A stretch of 64,000 nucleotides of DNA from Rhizobium hidalgonense (lineage in GTDB: Bacteria; Pseudomonadota; Alphaproteobacteria; Rhizobiales; Rhizobiaceae), in assembly GCF_002914525.1 (NCBI RefSeq), contig NZ_LODW01000082.1:248001-312000 (forward strand), given 5' to 3'. The translations under genes were made by a program, and so were the position numbers. Positions 59,998-64,000 of the stretch are shown here, piece after piece. The first letter of the stretch is position 1. The number at the start of each line of letters is the position of its first letter. The notes under the pieces are model-generated. The model saw only the letters and a program-made list of their open reading frames with translations, was not told the origin of the DNA and made no database searches.

Positions 59998-61017
59998 ATG
60001 ATAGGCAAGCGCCTCTGCCGTGCGGCGTCGATCGCTCTCAGCATCGCCGCCGGCGTGTGCCCGTCATGGGCGGGCGAAGTGCCGGTCATTAGCCGGCAAA
60101 TCTCCGATTTCAGGATCGGCTCTTCGCAGATGCAATTCGGGTCGCTGGAATTTCTCGGCGGGCTGGAGATGGTTTCGAGCAGAGCGCTGTTCGGCTCGCT
60201 CTCCTCCATTCGCTTCCGGCAGGATCAAAAACAATTCGTCATGGTGCTCGATACCGGGCAGTGGCTGACCGGCAGCATCGAGCGCGACGTCAAGGGCAGG
60301 CTTTCCGGGCTTTCCAATGTCGAGATCACCCCGATGAAGAACAGCGCCGGGCGCAGCTTCGAGGGCAAGGGTCATATGGATGCCGAGGGTCTGGCGTTTG
60401 ACGGCGACCGGATCCTGGTCTCCTTCGAGCAGGATCATCGTGTCGATGTCTATCCCGATCCGGGCTTTGCCCAATCGGGAGCGATCGCCACACTGCCGAT
60501 CCTCATCCCGCGCAAGTTGTTGCGCGACAACCGCGGTATCGAGACCATCACGGTCGCGCCCGCGTCGAGCCCGCTCAAGGGCGGCGTGGTCATCGTCTCG
60601 GAACGTGGTCTCGATCGCGACGGCAACCGGCTGGCCGCCATTCTGAGCGGGCCGCTGAAAGGGCAGTTTGCGGTCGCACGCGATGGCAGCTTCGACGTCA
60701 CGGACGGCGCCTTCCTGCCGAACGGCGACCTGCTGCTGCTGGAACGCCGCTTCAACATGGCCGAAGGCATCGGCATGCGCCTTCGGCGCATCAATGGCGC
60801 CGATATCCGGCCCGGCGCCGTCGTCGACGGCGAATTGCTGCTCGAAGGCAATTTCAACTCGCAGATCGACAATATGGAAGGGATCGACACGTTCCAGGCT
60901 GCCGACGGCACGACCCATATTGTCCTGGTATCGGACGACAATCATTCGATCCTGCAGCGCAATCTGATGCTGGAATTCCGACTTTCCGACAATGTGAAGC
61001 AGGCTGCGTCAGACTGA
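59998..61017 (+). CDS. Exported esterase-like/phytase-like protein
   Basis: The 339-residue protein has a signal peptide (MIGKRLCRAASIALSIAAGV, to about residue 26) and the beta-propeller pattern of the 'esterase-like activity of phytase' family: GLEMVSSRALFGSLSSIRFR, DAEGLAFDGDRILVSFEQDH, ETITVAPASSP, NMEGIDTFQA. It is 21 bp after cobT, perhaps in the same unit. Its substrate is unknown. Confidence 0.82.
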   Translation: MIGKRLCRAASIALSIAAGVCPSWAGEVPVISRQISDFRIGSSQMQFGSLEFLGGLEMVSSRALFGSLSSIRFRQDQKQFVMVLDTGQWLTGSIERDVKGRLSGLSNVEITPMKNSAGRSFEGKGHMDAEGLAFDGDRILVSFEQDHRVDVYPDPGFAQSGAIATLPILIPRKLLRDNRGIETITVAPASSPLKGGVVIVSERGLDRDGNRLAAILSGPLKGQFAVARDGSFDVTDGAFLPNGDLLLLERRFNMAEGIGMRLRRINGADIRPGAVVDGELLLEGNFNSQIDNMEGIDTFQAADGTTHIVLVSDDNHSILQRNLMLEFRLSDNVKQAASD

Positions 61018-61076
61018 TGTCATAGGTCTCGGCTACCCCCCGCGCGCAGCATCGGTGGCCGGCCTGCGGAGGAAAC

Positions 61077-61193
61077 ATGGTGCATATTTACGTCATGGGC
61101 GCATCCGGTTCCGGCACGACGTCGCTCGGTCTTGCGCTCGCTGAAAAGCTGCATCCTGCGATCGCCGCCGGAGCGGTCCGGTGGCGTCGGTGA
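61077..61193 (+). pseudogene. Truncated P-loop kinase remnant
   Basis: With GGAGGA upstream, ATG 61077 opens MVHIYVMGASGSGTTSLGLA, a Walker A (GASGSGTTS) as in adenylate-kinase-like proteins, but the frame stops after 38 residues. The rest of the kinase is missing, and the yhhQ gene begins 9 bp on, convergent. This looks like a deletion remnant. Confidence 0.6.
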
Positions 61194-61202
61194 TCTCGTT
61201 GT

Positions 61203-61838
61203 TCAGCTGGCGCGGGCGGCCTGCATCGGCCGCAGCACGTTCATCAGGGCGCCATAGGGCAGCAGCATGACGAGGCCGACGATCATCTTGACGGCGAAAT
61301 CGCCGAGCGCCCAGGAAATCCAGCGCGGCGCCTGCGTGGCGAAGACGCCGAAGACGGGAGCGGCTTCCAGCGCGAAAGGTTCGTTCGGGCCGAGGAACAC
61401 GAAAAACGCGGCGAAGGACAGCGAGAAGAACATCACCGTATCGAGCGCCGAACCGATCAGCGAGCCGACGAGCGGGGCGCGCCACCAGGCCTGGCGGCGG
61501 AGGCGGTTGAAGACAGCGATATCGAGCAGCTGGCCGGCGAGATAGGCTGAGCCCGAGGCAATGGCGATGCGCGGCACTGACGTAAAGAAGGACAGCGTCA
61601 CGCCGACGACAAAGCCGGCAAGCACGACCTTGCGGGCTGCCTGCGGGCCGAACTGGCGGTTGGTCAGATCGGTGATCAGGAAGGCGACCGGATAGGAAAA
61701 GGCGCCCCAGGTCAGGATATCGGCAAGGTTGATGCCGGCGACTTCGGCGTTCAGCGGGAACTGGACGAGGAAGTTGGAGGCGACGACGACAAGCGTCATC
61801 AGGGCGACATAGGCGATCGTATAGCGCGTCTTCAGCAT
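61203..61838 (-). CDS. yhhQ: Queuosine precursor transporter (YhhQ/COG1738)
   Basis: This 211-residue inner-membrane protein has about six hydrophobic segments and conserved LTWGAFSYPVAFLITDLTNR and SVPRIAIASGSAYLAGQLLD segments. It imports 7-cyano-7-deazaguanine/preQ-type precursors for tRNA queuosine. ATG 61838 (MLKTRYTIAYV) is preferred. It lies downstream of rpmB, beyond a hairpin. Confidence 0.9.
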   Translation of the reverse strand: MLKTRYTIAYVALMTLVVVASNFLVQFPLNAEVAGINLADILTWGAFSYPVAFLITDLTNRQFGPQAARKVVLAGFVVGVTLSFFTSVPRIAIASGSAYLAGQLLDIAVFNRLRRQAWWRAPLVGSLIGSALDTVMFFSLSFAAFFVFLGPNEPFALEAAPVFGVFATQAPRWISWALGDFAVKMIVGLVMLLPYGALMNVLRPMQAARAS

Positions 61839-61884
61839 TTTTTTATCCTGGGTGATGCCACCAGTTGGAGGACTCAGGCAAAGC

Positions 61885-61920
61885 AAAAGGCTTGACCGGG
61901 TTTATCCGTGCAAGCCTTTT
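61885..61920 (-). terminator. Terminator between rpmB and yhhQ
   Basis: A 10-bp stem AAAAGGCTTG/CAAGCCTTTT encloses 16 nt containing a smaller CCGG element. On the minus strand it is followed by GCTTTG. It lies 27 bp after the rpmB stop. Confidence 0.7.
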
Positions 61921-61947
61921 GAAGCCGTATGAAAGAAGGGCAGAAGC

Positions 61948-62247
61948 TTAGGCAGCAACAGCCGCTTCGGCGGTCTTCTTGACGATCTGGCGGCGCAGCA
62001 GTCGTGCGCGCATCGACAGTTCGTTTTCGCTTGCCTTGATCAGGAAGGCATCGAGGCCGCCGCGATGCTCGACCGAGCGAAGGGCAGCAGCCGAAACGCG
62101 AAGACGATAACGCTGGTTCAACGCGTCTGATATCAGCGTCACCTGGCACAGGTTCGGCAGGAACCGGCGCTTGGTCTTGTTGTTGGCATGGCTGACATTG
62201 TTACCAGTCAGGACGGCCTTGCCGGTCAATTCGCACACGCGGGACAT
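61948..62247 (-). CDS. rpmB: 50S ribosomal protein L28
   Basis: The 99-residue protein starts MSRVCELTGKAVLTGNNVSH and continues KTKRRFLPNLCQVTLISDAL, the L28 signature of alphaproteobacteria. It is a standard single-gene unit with a terminator downstream. Confidence 0.97.
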   Translation of the reverse strand: MSRVCELTGKAVLTGNNVSHANNKTKRRFLPNLCQVTLISDALNQRYRLRVSAAALRSVEHRGGLDAFLIKASENELSMRARLLRRQIVKKTAEAAVAA

Positions 62248-62490
62248 GGAACACCTATTCTTGTTTTTGTCGGGCCATCGAAATTGCCATCCCGGTCAAA
62301 ACCAGGCGCGCAATCCAACGGGCATGATTGGAAAGTTGCGGTTCTATAGTCAGACCGGCTGCTCGCGTCAAGCCAAACCTTGGCCTTTCCCGCAATTCTG
62401 TCAAAAAGCTGCTGTTTTCTTCCCTTCACGGCAGGAGTATAGAGCGCTCGGCAAAGGCTGCCGGCGCGCGGCAAGACAAGGCTTTTTTTT

Positions 62491-63267
62491 ATGGCTCATA
62501 CGGGCAGACGGATTTTCATTTCGGCCATCACGGCGCTTCTTGCCATACCGGCATCGGCGGCCGAAATCCAGCATCGGACGGAATACCGGGTGACGCTCGC
62601 CGGCCTGCCGATCGCGCGCGCCGCGTTCCTGACGGAGATCGAGGACGATCACAGCTATAAGATTGCCGGCAGCATCAATTCGGCCGGCCTTGCCGATCTC
62701 ATCACGACGATTTCGGCCAAGACCAGCGTCACCGGCGTCGTGCGAGACGACAGGCTGCAGGCGCAGAAATATTCGCTCTATTACAAGACCGGCAAGAAGG
62801 CCCGCGTCTACGAGGTCAGCTACCGCAACGGCAACATCGTCTCGGCGACGACGACACCGACGCCGAAACGGCCGAAAAACTGGATCGATGTGACGCCGGG
62901 CGACATGCGGTCGGTGCTCGATCCGATCTCCGGCCTGGTCTTCACCGGCGATACCAAGGTCTGCTCGCAGACGCTGCCGATCTTCGACGGCGAGACGCGC
63001 ATGGATCTGGTGCTGTCGCCGAAGGGCGACGAGGATTTTTCGACCAACGGCTTCAAGGGCAAGGCGGTCGTCTGCGGCGTGCGCTTCGTGCCGCGCTCGG
63101 GCTACAAGAAGGGCCGCAAGGACATAACCTATCTCAGCAAGAGCGACCGGATGGAAATCTGGTTTGCCAAGTCGGAGGCGGCAAATGTATACGCTCCGGT
63201 CTATGTGCGCATTCCCACTGAATATGGCATGGTGACGATCACCGCCGTCAAATACGGCAGCAGCTGA
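62491..63267 (+). CDS. DUF3108-domain exported protein
   Basis: The 258-residue protein has a signal peptide (to about Ala-Ser-Ala, residue 23) and DUF3108 features: YRVTLAGLPIARAAFLTEIE, YETY-like SLYYKTGKKARVYEVSYRNG, DPISGLVF and a C-terminal PVYVRIPTEYGMVTI. It is probably periplasmic. Function unknown. It diverges from rpmB. Confidence 0.85.
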   Translation: MAHTGRRIFISAITALLAIPASAAEIQHRTEYRVTLAGLPIARAAFLTEIEDDHSYKIAGSINSAGLADLITTISAKTSVTGVVRDDRLQAQKYSLYYKTGKKARVYEVSYRNGNIVSATTTPTPKRPKNWIDVTPGDMRSVLDPISGLVFTGDTKVCSQTLPIFDGETRMDLVLSPKGDEDFSTNGFKGKAVVCGVRFVPRSGYKKGRKDITYLSKSDRMEIWFAKSEAANVYAPVYVRIPTEYGMVTITAVKYGSS

Positions 63268-63298
63268 CGGAGTTCATGTCTCCGTCAAAGGGGGATGG

Positions 63299-64000
63299 GT
63301 GAAGCTTCGTGCGACATTGATCGGTTTTGCCGCCATTTTGATGTGGTCGTTCCTGGCGCTGTTCACATCAGCCTCCGGCAAGATGCCGCCGTTTCAGCTT
63401 TCGGCCGTCTGCTTTGCGATCGGCAGCATCCCCGGCCTCGTCGTGCTGTTTCTCAACCCGTCACGTCTGGCGCTGCTGAAGCAGCCGGCCAAGGTCTGGT
63501 TGACCGGCATCGCCGGCCTGTTCGGCTATCATTTCCTGTATTTCACCGCGCTCAGAAACGCCCCGGCGGTGGAGGCGGGGCTGGTCGCCTATCTCTGGCC
63601 GCTGCTGATCGTCGTCGGTTCGGCGCTGCTGCCGGGCGAACGGCTGCGCTGGTATCATGTTACCGGCGCCCTCGCCGGGCTCTGCGGCACCTTCCTGATC
63701 GTCGCCCGCAACGGCATCGATTTTAACGGCGCTTATGCGGTCGGCTACGGGGCCGCCTTTCTCAGCGCCTTCACCTGGTCCGGTTACTCGCTGCTGACCC
63801 GGCGCTTCGACGCCGTCTCCACCGATGTCGTCACCGGCTTCTGCCTTGCGACCTCGCTCCTGTCGCTCGTCTGCCATCTTGGCCTGGAGACGACCGTCTG
63901 GCCGGCAACGGGTTTCGAATGGCTCGCCGTCATCGGGCTCGGGCTCCTGCCCGTCGGGGCTGCCTTCTATGCCTGGGACTACGGCGTCAAGAACGGCGAT
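63299..64000 (+). CDS. DMT-superfamily (EamA) permease, 3' end outside window
   Basis: The visible 234 residues show about seven hydrophobic segments and EamA-type features: LFGYHFLYFTALRNAPAVEA, YLWPLLIVVGSALLPGE, SAFTWSGYSLLTRRF. It is likely a drug/metabolite transporter. The start is GTG 63299 after AAGGGGG. It runs off the right edge, so the last few helices are missing. Confidence 0.9.
   Translation, partial: MKLRATLIGFAAILMWSFLALFTSASGKMPPFQLSAVCFAIGSIPGLVVLFLNPSRLALLKQPAKVWLTGIAGLFGYHFLYFTALRNAPAVEAGLVAYLWPLLIVVGSALLPGERLRWYHVTGALAGLCGTFLIVARNGIDFNGAYAVGYGAAFLSAFTWSGYSLLTRRFDAVSTDVVTGFCLATSLLSLVCHLGLETTVWPATGFEWLAVIGLGLLPVGAAFYAWDYGVKNGD

Noticed and set aside
61839..61925. PreQ1 riboswitch upstream of the queuosine-precursor transporter
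   Set aside because: The only structure seen is a simple hairpin just after rpmB, without the preQ1 pseudoknot sequence pattern; it fits a terminator.

Overview
The window reads as chromosomal DNA of a fast-growing rhizobium of the Rhizobium leguminosarum/etli type. It is GC-rich and carries a single-domain alphaproteobacterial hemA, cobS-cobT, aroK-aroB followed by a CorC-type gene, accA next to xerD, and dispersed palindromic intergenic repeats of a kind I recall from this genus. No numerical comparison was run. Family names come from reading translated motifs and gene order.

Layout. 1-5.9 kb: the tail of tamB (running off the left edge), tamA and a glycine-zipper lipoprotein. 6.2-15 kb: hemA, then a LacI-type regulator leading a sugar-uptake operon (binding protein, two permeases, GH127 beta-L-arabinofuranosidase, ATPase). 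15-18.9 kb: ispC (dxr), then small exported or membrane proteins, a BON protein and a DUF2937 protein. 19-24.3 kb: a DNA-repair block. A LexA-type box sits inside a promoter that drives two unknown proteins, a zinc-ribbon protein and an SRAP-family abasic-site protein. An NHEJ-type ATP-dependent ligase diverges from it. Small accessory genes and a decayed gene follow.

24,381-40,633 is an integrated mobile element inside the 3' end of a tRNA-Arg(CCT) gene. It is bounded by 47-bp direct repeats (45/47 identical) that lie exactly 16,206 bp apart. It carries a tyrosine integrase, an Arc-like repressor with candidate operators, a tightly overlapping early operon that includes a Spo11/Topo VI-A-like TOPRIM protein, a serine recombinase, small and large terminase subunits, a gp10-like protein and a tape-measure protein. 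A block of accessory small genes follows, including an RHH protein, a 24-residue membrane peptide and two Tat-signal proteins. No portal, capsid, protease, baseplate or lysis gene was recognised, so it is either a reduced prophage or a packaging-competent satellite.

40.7-50.3 kb: an M20 amidohydrolase, a D-Ala-D-Ala carboxypeptidase, a CobW-type metallochaperone, a TusA-like protein and an L,D-transpeptidase. Then comes a detoxification cluster with two paralogous AraC regulators, each divergent from an enzyme gene (SDR plus GST, and a limonene-epoxide-hydrolase-like protein), with an identical 11-bp motif at the same distance from each regulator. 50.3-64 kb: housekeeping genes accA, xerD, aroK, aroB, a CorC-like gene, bolA, a J-domain gene, cobS, cobT, a phytase-like exported protein, a kinase fragment, yhhQ, rpmB, a DUF3108 protein and a DMT permease running off the right edge.

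The strongest leads are the SOS-box operon, the internal GTG start of the SRAP gene, the Topo VI-A-like protein in the mobile element, the compensated tRNA T-stem change at the att sites, the matched AraC sites, and the non-canonical CTG start of the LacI-type gene.
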